Source: Jatrophihabitans sp. (GTDB taxonomy: Bacteria > Actinomycetota > Actinomycetes > Mycobacteriales > Jatrophihabitantaceae). Taken from it: DNA of 39,705 nt. Positions 24,373 through 32,751 of the stretch are shown piece by piece. The notes beneath the pieces were generated by a model. The model was not told where the DNA came from. It saw only the letters and a list, made by a program, of their open reading frames with translations, and made no database searches. Both the position numbers and the translations under genes were made by a program. The stretch is from positions 1-39,705 of the forward strand of contig JAICIE010000016.1 of assembly GCA_025924515.1 (NCBI GenBank). The letters run 5' to 3'. Positions within the stretch are counted from its first letter, which is position 1. Each line of letters opens with the position of its first letter.

Positions 24373-25022
24373 CTGAGGACGTCGCGCGACCGCCCATCCG
24401 AGTGGTGCTCGCTGACGACCATGCTCATATCCGGGCGCAGGTCCGCGAGGCCTTGGAGGCCGGCGGGTGCTGTGTTATCGGTGACGGCGCGACCGCCGAC
24501 GAGGCCGTCGAACTCGCCCGCACCCTGCACCCTGACGTGGCGCTACTGGACATCCACATGCCGGGGAGCGGAATCCACGCTGCGCGACGGATCATTCGCG
24601 AGGTGCCCGAGACCGTCGTCGTCATGCTGACGCAGTCGGGCGAGGACGAGGACCTGTTCGACTCGCTGCGGGCAGGTGCGTCCGGTTACCTGCTTAAGTC
24701 GGGTGACCCTGCCAGGCTGCCCGACGCGCTGCGGGCCGTGTTGGCCGGCGAGGCGGCGCTGCCGCGGGCGCTGGTGACCCGGGTGATCGAAGAGTTCCGG
24801 CGGCCACGGTCACGGATACCGCGCCGTTCGGCCGCCGCCGCGCGCCTGAGCGAGCGGGAGTGGGAGGTGATGGAGCTGCTGCAGCAGGGACTCTCAACGG
24901 ACGAGGTGGCACAGCGGCTTTATCTGTCGGCCACAACGGTCCGGGTGCACGTCTCGACCGTTCTGCGAAAGCTGCGGGTCAAGGACCGTCAGAGCGCCTT
25001 CGCCCTGCTCAAGGACGAATAG
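24369..25022 (+). CDS. NarL-family response regulator, partner of the upstream kinase
   Basis: The 217-aa protein starts at GTG 24369 within a GTGA overlap with the kinase stop. The receiver domain has ADDH (16-19), phospho-acceptor Asp61 (ALLDIHMPG) and switch Lys in YLLKSGD. A LuxR HTH (about 157-212) with LSEREWEVMELLQQGLSTDE begins the DNA-binding part. Coupling makes it the cognate regulator. Its last 14 bp overlap the convergent DUF6907 gene. Targets are unknown; the surface-protein cassettes 400 bp downstream are plausible but unproven. Confidence 0.94.
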   Translation: MTEDVARPPIRVVLADDHAHIRAQVREALEAGGCCVIGDGATADEAVELARTLHPDVALLDIHMPGSGIHAARRIIREVPETVVVMLTQSGEDEDLFDSLRAGASGYLLKSGDPARLPDALRAVLAGEAALPRALVTRVIEEFRRPRSRIPRRSAAAARLSEREWEVMELLQQGLSTDEVAQRLYLSATTVRVHVSTVLRKLRVKDRQSAFALLKDE

Positions 25023-25293
25023 CCGCCAGCTGCATCAGCGCGGCGGCGAGCTGGAGCGCGGCGTCGGGTGAGTACTCGATGTCGCCAATGAGGACCTGCG
25101 GTCCGTCGACGGCGCCCGTGTCGGGGTCGACGGACATGCAGAGTCGCGCCGTGATGTCCGGGGTCACGAAGATCGGGGCGCTCTGGTGGATCCAGTTCTC
25201 CTCGCCGTCGCAGGCTTCATGGTCGGTGACACACCAGTCCGGACAGGCCGGATCGGTTGCCGGGGGGCGGCGGAGGACGTCGTGCTGCGTCAT
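25009..25293 (-). CDS. DUF6907-like small protein
   Basis: The 94-aa product starts at ATG 25293, preceded by AGGAGG. It contains PDWCVTDHEACDGEENWIHQ and then alternating strands ending in a helix rich in Ala/Leu (PDAALQLAAALMQLA). The CPxWC...DH...H pattern and C-terminal helix resemble the DUF6907 family common in actinobacteria and their phages. The Cys/His spacing could bind zinc. An upstream in-frame extension exists but runs into the promoter region of the giant gene and has poor composition. Function unknown. Confidence 0.75.
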   Translation of the reverse strand: MTQHDVLRRPPATDPACPDWCVTDHEACDGEENWIHQSAPIFVTPDITARLCMSVDPDTGAVDGPQVLIGDIEYSPDAALQLAAALMQLAAIRP

Positions 25294-25414
25294 CGCTGGA
25301 CGAACCTCCTGAGCCTGGGTCGGGGCTGGACGGCACAGCGCTGGCTTCGTCCCAGCGCCGCTGTAGCTCCAGGATTGCGCGTCCAGGGCCGCTCGAACGA
25401 GCCGAACGGGCCGA

Positions 25415-25463
25415 TGTTTAAGGGTTTGAACGCCGTTTGGTACTTGTTTAGGAAACTGAACGC
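25415..25463 (+). promoter_or_regulatory. Tandem dyads TGTTTA-N6-TGAACGC upstream of giant repeat protein A
   Basis: Copies at 25415-25433 and 25445-25463 share TGTTTA, six variable bases and TGAACGC. GTTTA and TGAAC form an inverted repeat (GTTYA-N6-TRAAC), so each is a dyad with 6-bp spacing as used by dimeric regulators. The starts are 30 bp apart, three helical turns. Relative to the -10-like box at 25495 they lie near -53 and -83, activator-type positions. Confidence 0.75.
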
Positions 25464-25494
25464 GATTGGGCGCGCGGGACACGCTGTTACGCCT

Positions 25495-25523
25495 TAACTT
25501 TGCTGGGACTGCCTGTAACAGGC
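25495..25523 (+). promoter_or_regulatory. Predicted -10 box and leader hairpin of gene A
   Basis: TAACTT (25495-25500) is aligned with TAGCTT in front of gene B at the same distance from the dyads. No -35 (TTGACA-like) sequence lies 17 bp upstream. GCCTG-TAA-CAGGC (25511-25523) is a small perfect hairpin conserved in gene B, 27 nt before the ATG. Confidence 0.5.
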
Positions 25524-25550
25524 GCCTGCCGTCTTCCCAGAAGGACCCAG

Positions 25551-28500
25551 ATGAGCATCTCGTCCCGCGTTCGTGTCGCATCCTCGCGGCGTGCCCGATC
25601 CCGTTGGGTCGCTGCTGCGGCCACCCTGGCGAGCCTCGCCGGCTTCGTTGCTGTGGCGCCTGGCGCCGATGCGGCCAGCGTTTCGGGGGCCGCCTTCACC
25701 GGCGGGACGGGAACCGTGACCGTTGGAAAGCTCTACGCGAAACAGGGCCAAGCGCTCACGCTGACGATCAATACCAGCAGCGATACGAAGTGCGTGGACG
25801 TGTCGGGCGCCTTCTCAAGCCACCAGCAGTCTGCGACGTCGACCACATCGTGGACCTTCTCGTTCACGGCTCCGTCCGGAAACGGCACGCAGTCGGTCAC
25901 GGCTACCGCATCGCCCAACTTCAACACCAACAACGTCTGCACAGGCCAGTCCACGTCGCCGATGAACGCGTCATACGTGCTGGACAACACCGGCCCGACT
26001 GTGACGCCTGTCCTGACGCCGGCTGCCAACAGCAGCGGATGGAACAACAGCAATACCACGGTGACCTGGACCGCCACCGACCCCAACGCCGACGCGACCA
26101 CCGCTGGATCCGGGATCGCAACCCAGCCGACCGCGTCCAGCTCTTACAACCAGAGCGGGATTTACGCGCTAAGTCCCCCGAGTGTCAGTGACCGCCTCGG
26201 AAACGTCGGCACCGGCGGCGGCACCCTGCGTCTCGACAAGTCGGCTCCCACCATCACAGGCTCACGTACCCCGGCCGCGAACGGCTTCGGCTGGAACAAC
26301 ACCCCGGTCACCGTGAGCTTCTCCTGCGTCGACAACCCTGCGACGAACGCGTCCGGTCTCGCCGCGCCCGGCTGCCCGGCTGCCACCACGGTCAGCACGG
26401 ACGGGACGAACCAGTCGGTGACCGGCAACGTCTCCGACCTAGCCGGCAACTCCGCGTCTACGCCTGTCAGCGGCATCAACATCGACACGGTCAAGCCGAC
26501 AGTCACGGGAACGCCGACCACTTCTCCGAACAACAACGGTTGGTACAACGGCAACGTCACGATGCACTGGACCGCCACCGACGACCGGTCCGGCGTCGAC
26601 CCGGCGACCGTGCCCGGTGACAGCACCGTCTCCAGTGAAGGCTCGAACCTGACCGCGTCGGCGTCCGTGTCCGATAAGGCCGGCAACCTGGCGACCGGTA
26701 TCAGCACCAAGGTCAACATCGACAAGACCGCTCCCGTCACCGGAATCAGCGGCGCGTCGAACAACTGGACCAATGGCAATGTGACCGTGACGCTGTCGCC
26801 GATCGACTCGCTCTCGGGCGTTGCCTCTACGAGCTACACGGTTGATGGCGGCGCAACACAGTCGGGGACCTCGTTCCAGCTGTCGAGCGAGGGCGACCAC
26901 ACCATCACCTACTGGAGCACCGACAAGGCCGGCAACGTCGAGGCGACCAATACGGCCCACGTCAAGATCGACAAGACGGCTCCCACCATCGGTCACACCT
27001 ACAGCCCCGCCAGCTACACGGACGGTGCTTGGACCAACGCTGCCTCGGTCACCGTTACGTTCAACTGCGCGGACAACGGCTCCGGCGTGGCCAACTGCAC
27101 GAGCCCGATCGGCGTTACTGCAGAGGGCGCCAAGCAGGTCGTTGGAACGGCCACCGACAACGCCGGCAACCAGGCCAGCGACACGGCCACCGTCAATCTC
27201 GACCGCACCCCGCCGACCATCTCGGCCAGCGCGGACCGCTCGGCGAACGGCAATGGCTGGTACAACGACAACGTCAGCGTGAGCTACCTCTGTGCGGACC
27301 AGGCGACGCTGTCCGGCGTCGCGAACTGTGCAGCGACGCAGCCCTTCGGGGAAGGATCGAACCAGAAGGCGTCCGGAACGGCGACCGACAATGCCGGCAA
27401 CAGCGCGACCGCGACCGTGTCGCCGATCAACGTCGACAAGACCGCGCCGTCTCTGTCCGGGTCGGTCACCACTGCCCCCAACAACAACGGCTGGTACGAC
27501 AACAGCGTCTCGGTCAAGTGGAACTGCTCCGATGCGCTGTCCGGCATCGACGGCGCCTGCCCGGCAAACGGCACGGTTAACGGAGAAGGCAGCAACCTCG
27601 GTGCTTCGGCCAGCGTCTCGGATAAGGCCGGCAACACGCAGACCGCGAGCGTCAACGGGATCAAGATCGACACCACTGTGCCGGTCACCACGGCCGGCGT
27701 CAACGCCCCGCTGTCGACCGGCTGGTACGCCGATCAGGCGCACGTCACGCTGAACGCGACCGACAACCTGTCGACCGTTGACACGACGTACTACAACGTC
27801 GACGGCGGTGCCACGAAGACCTACAGCGGCGCCTTCGATTTCTCGACCCCGGGCGTGCACACCCTCACCTTCTGGAGCGTGGACAAGGCCGGCAACCTCG
27901 AGGACGCGACCGCGCCCGGTCACACGCTGACCGTCAAGGTCGACAACGTCCCTCCGACGATCAAGGGTTCGGCGACCCCGGTCCCGAACGCCGCCGGCTG
28001 GAACAACTCGGCCGTCACCGTGCACTTCGACTGCTCCGACGCGGAGAGCGGCATCGCCACCGTCGACGGCTGCACCCCTGACACCGTGCTGAACACCGAC
28101 GGCGGGAGCCAGTCCGTAACCGGCACCGCTACCGACAACGGTGGCAACTCGAGCACCAGCACGGTGAGCGGGATCTACCTTGATGAGACAGCCCCGGTGC
28201 TGTCCGGGGCGCCGACCAGCAGCCCGAACGGCAACGGCTGGTACAAGGGCGACGTCACCGTGCACTGGAGTGCGACGGACGCCACGTCCGGCGTCGACGG
28301 CTCGACGCTGCCGAACGACACCGTGGTTACCGGCGAGGGCAATGACCTGACCGCGGGCCCGGTTTCAGTGAACGACATTGCCGGCAACACGGCGACGGCA
28401 TCCGTGCCGCATCTGAAGATCGACCGCACCGCCCCGACGATCAGCGGCACGCCGACGACCGGCCCTAACAGCAACGGCTGGTACAACGGCGATGTCGCCG

Positions 28501-31500
28501 TGGCCTGGAAGTGCGCGGACGCGCTGTCCGGCATCGCCGATGGCGACTGCCCGGCTAGCTCGACGATCAGCGGCGAGGGCGACAACCTGTCCGCCACCGC
28601 GTCGGTCTCCGACCGGGCCGGCAACCCCGCGTCCGCAACGGCTTCGGGGATTCAGATCGACACCACCGCCCCGAGCACCGACATCTCTGCGCCGTCCGGC
28701 TGGCACAACACCGACGCGACGGTGTCCCTCTCGGCGACCGACAACCTCTCCGGCGTCGCGGCCACGCATTACACGGTCAACGGCGGTGCGGAGCAGACCG
28801 GCAAGACCATCACCTTCAGTGCCGAGGGCTCCTACAACATCGAGGCCTGGAGCGTAGACAACGCCGGCAACGTCGAGGCCCATAAGTCGGCCCAGGTCCT
28901 GATCGACAAGACCGCCCCGACGATCACGCACACCCAGTCGCCGGCCGCGAACGGCAACGGCTGGAACAACAGCGACGTGACCATCACCTTCAGCTGCAAC
29001 GACACGGGCGGGTCCGGCATCGCGACCTGCACGAACCCCATCACTGAGACGCACGAGGGCAAGGACCAGCCCGAGCCCGGCACCGCGACCGACGACGCCG
29101 GCAACTCGGCAACTGATCCGGCAACCGTGTCGATCGACAAGTCCAACCCGACGATCACCGGTGCGCCCGACCGGGACGCCAACACCAACGGCTGGTACAA
29201 CAAGGACGTCACGGTGACGTTCACCTGCGCCGACCAGGTCGTGCTTTCCGGCGTCAAAAGCTGCAGTGACCCGGTCACCCTCGGCGAAGGCGCAGGGCAG
29301 AGCGCGACCGGAAACGTGGCTGACGCGGCCGGCAACACCGCGTCGACGACCGTGAAGGGAATCAACGTCGACAAGACGGCGCCAACCATCTCTGGTGCCG
29401 CGACCGCGGCGCCGAACGGCAGCGGTTGGTACAAGGGCGACGTCACCGTGAGCTGGACCTGCGACGACAAGCTCTCGGGTATCGCGGGCACCTGCCCGGA
29501 CAACAGCGTCCTGAACGGCGAAGGCAGCACCCTTTCGGCGAATGCCAAGGTGAGCGACAAGGCCGGCAACTCGAGCTCCGCGTCGGTCACGGGGTTGCAG
29601 ATCGACCGCACCGCACCGGTCACCACCGCGACGCTGCCGGCCACCGACAGCTCCAACGGCTGGTACAAGAGCGGCCCGACGGTGTCGCTGCTCGCGAACG
29701 ACAGCCTGTCCGGCGTCGACACGACCTACTACCAGGTCGACGCCGGCACCACGCAGACCTACACGGGTCCCTTCACCGAGGGCCTGGAGGGCGTGCACAC
29801 GGTGACCTTCTGGAGCACCGACAAGGCCGGGAACGTCGAGGACTCGACCGCCGCCAACAACACCGTCACCGTCCGGGTCGACACAACGAACCCGACGATC
29901 AGCCGATCACGCCAGCCGGCCGCCAACGGCAACGGCTGGAACAACGAGCCGGTCACCGTCAGCTTTGCGTGCGCGGACAACGGCGGCTCTGGTATCGCTG
30001 ACTCGAACGGCTGCACCGACCCGGTGACGCTGGCGACGCAGGGCGACAACCAGTCCGTGACCGGCACGGCGACCGACAACGTCGGCAACTTCAGCACTAC
30101 GACGGTCGGCCCGGTCAAGATCGACCTCACCAACCCGACGCTGAGCGGCGCCACTACCTCGGCACCGAACGCCGACGGCTGGTACAAGGGCGACGTCGCT
30201 GTCCACTGGACCTGCGCCGACGACCTGAGCGGCGTGGCGGGCTCCTGCCCGGCCGACAGCACGGTCGCGGGTGAGGGCGACGACCTCTCCGCCTCGACAA
30301 GCATCAGCGACAAGGCGGGCAACCAGACGGCCGCGACGGTCGACAAGATTCACATCGACCGGAAGGGTCCGGAGACCTCGGTCAGCGCTCCGTCTGACTG
30401 GCAGACCTCCGGCGTCGCCCTGGACGTCACGGCGACCGACAACCTGTCGGGCGTCAAGGCGACCTACTACACGGTCAACGGAGGCGCTACGCAGACCGGC
30501 AACAAAATCTCCCTCACCGCCGATGGCACCTACACGCTGACCTTCTGGAGCGTCGACCACGCCGGCAACGTGGGAGCGCACGGTGTCGCTGCGGTGAAGA
30601 TCGATCAGACGGCGCCCACCATCTCCCACCAGATCAAGCCCGACCCGAACGGCGACGGCTGGAATAACACCAACCCCACCGTGCACTTCCTCTGCGACGA
30701 CGCAACGTCTGACGTCAAGAGCTGCACGGCCGACCAGGTCGTCACCACGGAGGCCGCCGACCAGAAGATCGTCGGGACCGCGGTCGACTACGCCGGCAAC
30801 TCCATGTCCGACACGGCGACCGTGAACCTCGACAAGACTGCGCCAACCATCACCGGCAAGCTGGACCGTCCGGCGAACAGCAACGGCTGGTACAACGCCA
30901 ACGTCACCGTCAACTTCACCTGTGGTGACACCTTGTCTGGCTCGGTGGGCTGCGCGGACGACCAGACGGTCAGCGAAGGCGCCAACCAGTCGGTTACCGG
31001 GCACGTGTCAGACAAGGCGGGTAACCCTTCGTCGGCGACGGTCAGCGGCATCAACGTCGACGAGACAGCGCCATCACTGTCCGGAGCAGTCACCACCTCT
31101 CCGAACGGCAACGGCTGGTACTCGGGCAACGTCACGGTGCACTGGACCTGCAGCGACGCGGGTTCCGGCATCGACGACCCGTGCCCGACGGACAGCACCG
31201 TCACCGGTGAAGGCGACAACTTGTCGGCGACCGCCACAGTCACCGACAACGCCGGGAACCAGACGACCCGCACGGTAAGCGGTATCCACATCGACCGCAC
31301 CGCGCCGGTCACGACCGCCAGCGTCCCGGACTCGGCCTACAAGTCCGGCTGGTACGACCGTCCGGTCACCGTCACCCTGACGGCTGGCGACAACCAGTCC
31401 GGCGTCGAGTCGACGTACTACAGCGTCGATGGCGGGACGACCAGCACCTACGGCGCGCCGTTCGAGGTCGGCAAGGGCGTGCACACGGTGAACTTCTGGA

Positions 31501-32411
31501 GCAAGGACGTAGCGGGCAACGTCGAGGACGAGAGCGCTGCCAACCACAGCATCACGGTCAAGGTCGACAACATCGGGCCCAGCATCAGCGGTGCTCCCAC
31601 GAAGGCGGCCAACGGCAACGGCTGGTACAACGGCCCGGTCACCGTGCACTTCACCTGCTCCGACGCCGAGACAGCCATCGCTAAGGATGGCTGCCCGGCG
31701 GATCAGGCGGTGAGCACCGAGGGCGCCGGTCAGTACGTCACCGGCACCGCGACCGATGCCGCGGGCAACACCACGGACGCCAAGGTCGGCCCGATCAACA
31801 TCGACCTGACCGCTCCGACATTCCCCGCGTACACCGGCTCGACCAGCTTCGCGCTCGGTCAGACGGTGCCGACGCCGACGTGCAACGCGACCGATGCCCT
31901 TTCCGGCATCGACACCTGCACGGTGGTCAAATCGGGCACCGGGTTCACCAACCCGAAGGGCGTGGGTGACTTCACCTACTCCTTCAGGGCGAACGACAAG
32001 GCCGGCAACACGGCGACCTCGTCGGTCACGCTGCACGTCGGGTACAGGTTCTCCGGGTTCCTGCAGCCGGTTACCAACACGGCGCACGACCTGACCACGG
32101 CGAGCGTATTCAACGCCGGAAGCACCATCCCGGTGAAGTTCCAGCTCGCCAATTCCAGCGGGACGGTCGTGCAGGCGGCGTACATGCCGGTGTGGGTCCA
32201 GCCGGTCGACCTCGGGACGGCCAGCTCGGCGGCGGCCGCCAACCAGTCGGCTGGCGCAGGCACCGTCGGTGGCTCGTTCAAGTGGGACGCCAGTGCACAG
32301 CAGTACGTCTTCACCTGGCAGACGCCGAAGACCGGAGCGGGGCACTACTACCGCATCGGAGTCCAGCTCGACAGCGGTGACACCTACACCACGCTGATCG
32401 TGCTCAAGTAG
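25551..32411 (+). CDS. Giant secreted Ig-like/OmpL47-repeat protein with PxKF C-terminus (A)
   Basis: The 2286-aa protein starts at ATG 25551 (MSISSRVRV), preceded by AAGGA; an earlier in-frame start at 25500 lies in the leader hairpin. Signal peptide 1-43 (LASLAGFVAVAPGADA) is followed by a unique N-terminal domain (about 44-148, two Cys) and about 25 tandem modules of 75-92 residues, each opening with D-x-T-x-P and ending DxAGN....I. Most are Ig-like modules with NGWYN and a Cys pair. Modules 4, 8, 12, 16, 19 and 23 are OmpL47-like with YxVDGG...T(F/Y)WSxDxAGNVE. The last ~120 residues are a PxKF domain (GSTIPVKFQL). No LPXTG, lipobox or membrane anchor follows. It is likely an extracellular fibre, adhesin or matrix protein; the receptor is unknown. 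'OmpL47' here names a fold-level similarity only. Confidence 0.92.
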   Translation: MSISSRVRVASSRRARSRWVAAAATLASLAGFVAVAPGADAASVSGAAFTGGTGTVTVGKLYAKQGQALTLTINTSSDTKCVDVSGAFSSHQQSATSTTSWTFSFTAPSGNGTQSVTATASPNFNTNNVCTGQSTSPMNASYVLDNTGPTVTPVLTPAANSSGWNNSNTTVTWTATDPNADATTAGSGIATQPTASSSYNQSGIYALSPPSVSDRLGNVGTGGGTLRLDKSAPTITGSRTPAANGFGWNNTPVTVSFSCVDNPATNASGLAAPGCPAATTVSTDGTNQSVTGNVSDLAGNSASTPVSGINIDTVKPTVTGTPTTSPNNNGWYNGNVTMHWTATDDRSGVDPATVPGDSTVSSEGSNLTASASVSDKAGNLATGISTKVNIDKTAPVTGISGASNNWTNGNVTVTLSPIDSLSGVASTSYTVDGGATQSGTSFQLSSEGDHTITYWSTDKAGNVEATNTAHVKIDKTAPTIGHTYSPASYTDGAWTNAASVTVTFNCADNGSGVANCTSPIGVTAEGAKQVVGTATDNAGNQASDTATVNLDRTPPTISASADRSANGNGWYNDNVSVSYLCADQATLSGVANCAATQPFGEGSNQKASGTATDNAGNSATATVSPINVDKTAPSLSGSVTTAPNNNGWYDNSVSVKWNCSDALSGIDGACPANGTVNGEGSNLGASASVSDKAGNTQTASVNGIKIDTTVPVTTAGVNAPLSTGWYADQAHVTLNATDNLSTVDTTYYNVDGGATKTYSGAFDFSTPGVHTLTFWSVDKAGNLEDATAPGHTLTVKVDNVPPTIKGSATPVPNAAGWNNSAVTVHFDCSDAESGIATVDGCTPDTVLNTDGGSQSVTGTATDNGGNSSTSTVSGIYLDETAPVLSGAPTSSPNGNGWYKGDVTVHWSATDATSGVDGSTLPNDTVVTGEGNDLTAGPVSVNDIAGNTATASVPHLKIDRTAPTISGTPTTGPNSNGWYNGDVAVAWKCADALSGIADGDCPASSTISGEGDNLSATASVSDRAGNPASATASGIQIDTTAPSTDISAPSGWHNTDATVSLSATDNLSGVAATHYTVNGGAEQTGKTITFSAEGSYNIEAWSVDNAGNVEAHKSAQVLIDKTAPTITHTQSPAANGNGWNNSDVTITFSCNDTGGSGIATCTNPITETHEGKDQPEPGTATDDAGNSATDPATVSIDKSNPTITGAPDRDANTNGWYNKDVTVTFTCADQVVLSGVKSCSDPVTLGEGAGQSATGNVADAAGNTASTTVKGINVDKTAPTISGAATAAPNGSGWYKGDVTVSWTCDDKLSGIAGTCPDNSVLNGEGSTLSANAKVSDKAGNSSSASVTGLQIDRTAPVTTATLPATDSSNGWYKSGPTVSLLANDSLSGVDTTYYQVDAGTTQTYTGPFTEGLEGVHTVTFWSTDKAGNVEDSTAANNTVTVRVDTTNPTISRSRQPAANGNGWNNEPVTVSFACADNGGSGIADSNGCTDPVTLATQGDNQSVTGTATDNVGNFSTTTVGPVKIDLTNPTLSGATTSAPNADGWYKGDVAVHWTCADDLSGVAGSCPADSTVAGEGDDLSASTSISDKAGNQTAATVDKIHIDRKGPETSVSAPSDWQTSGVALDVTATDNLSGVKATYYTVNGGATQTGNKISLTADGTYTLTFWSVDHAGNVGAHGVAAVKIDQTAPTISHQIKPDPNGDGWNNTNPTVHFLCDDATSDVKSCTADQVVTTEAADQKIVGTAVDYAGNSMSDTATVNLDKTAPTITGKLDRPANSNGWYNANVTVNFTCGDTLSGSVGCADDQTVSEGANQSVTGHVSDKAGNPSSATVSGINVDETAPSLSGAVTTSPNGNGWYSGNVTVHWTCSDAGSGIDDPCPTDSTVTGEGDNLSATATVTDNAGNQTTRTVSGIHIDRTAPVTTASVPDSAYKSGWYDRPVTVTLTAGDNQSGVESTYYSVDGGTTSTYGAPFEVGKGVHTVNFWSKDVAGNVEDESAANHSITVKVDNIGPSISGAPTKAANGNGWYNGPVTVHFTCSDAETAIAKDGCPADQAVSTEGAGQYVTGTATDAAGNTTDAKVGPINIDLTAPTFPAYTGSTSFALGQTVPTPTCNATDALSGIDTCTVVKSGTGFTNPKGVGDFTYSFRANDKAGNTATSSVTLHVGYRFSGFLQPVTNTAHDLTTASVFNAGSTIPVKFQLANSSGTVVQAAYMPVWVQPVDLGTASSAAAANQSAGAGTVGGSFKWDASAQQYVFTWQTPKTGAGHYYRIGVQLDSGDTYTTLIVLK

Positions 32412-32422
32412 TCGAAGAACGA

Positions 32423-32462
32423 GCAGTGGGCCCCGCACCGGCAACGGCGCGGGGCCCACTGC
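32423..32462 (+). terminator. Terminator of giant protein A
   Basis: A 14-bp perfect stem (GCAGTGGGCCCCGC / GCGGGGCCCACTGC), one A-C mismatch, then CCG/CGG and a GCAA loop, starting 12 nt after the stop and followed by TTTG. The core is nearly identical to the terminator after giant protein B. Confidence 0.9.
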
Positions 32463-32543
32463 TTTGTCCAGCCCGACTGCTTTGTCCAGCCCGACTGCTT
32501 TGTCCAGCCCGACTGCTTTGTCCAGCCCGACTGCTTTGTCCAG
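32458..32543 (+). repeat. 18-bp tandem repeat extending from terminator tail
   Basis: The unit ACTGCTTTGTCCAGCCCG occurs four times without a mismatch (32458-32529) plus 14 bp of a fifth copy. The first copy begins inside the descending arm of the terminator, so the array grew from the terminator's own tail. It lies between the terminator of gene A and the operators of gene B; no coding function is apparent. Confidence 0.95.
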
Positions 32544-32613
32544 ACTGCGGCCGCCGCGTCGGTCCGAGCCGACAGCGCGCGTCATCGACACCCAATCGGC
32601 CGGTCGGGACCCT

Positions 32614-32663
32614 TGTTTAGACCTTTGAACGCCTCTAAGCCCCATGTTTAGGCAGTTGAACGC
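32614..32663 (+). promoter_or_regulatory. Tandem dyads TGTTTA-N6-TGAACGC upstream of giant repeat protein B
   Basis: Copies at 32614-32632 and 32645-32663 with the same 6+6+7 layout as those before gene A; starts are 31 bp apart. The six spacer bases differ in all four copies, while the flanking 13 bases are identical, which argues for selection on the arms. Confidence 0.75.
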
Positions 32664-32694
32664 CCAAGGGATCGAATCGGACTTCCAGGTTCCA

Positions 32695-32723
32695 TAGCTT
32701 GACTGAGAACGCCTGTACCGGGC
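32695..32723 (+). promoter_or_regulatory. Predicted -10 box and leader hairpin of gene B
   Basis: TAGCTT (32695-32700) lies 31 bp after the second dyad and 51 bp before the ATG, matching gene A to within one base. GCCTG-TAC-CGGGC (32711-32723) keeps the hairpin of gene A with one G-U pair replacing an A-U pair, i.e. a sequence change that preserves pairing. No -35-like hexamer is seen. Confidence 0.5.
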
Positions 32724-32751
32724 GTCTCGGCAATCGTTCAGAGGGAACCCG

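Noticed and set aside
25415-25463. Streptomyces PHO box (GTTCA direct repeats every 11 bp)
   Set aside because: The reverse strand shows GTTCA once per copy, arranged as an inverted repeat with TAAAC rather than 11-bp direct repeats.
25415-25523. c-di-GMP, c-di-AMP or other known riboswitch in the giant-gene leaders
   Set aside because: The leaders are too short and lack the conserved cores of those classes as I remember them; only a 5-bp-stem hairpin is conserved.
32458-32543. CRISPR array
   Set aside because: The 18-bp units are directly contiguous with no spacers and there are no cas genes.
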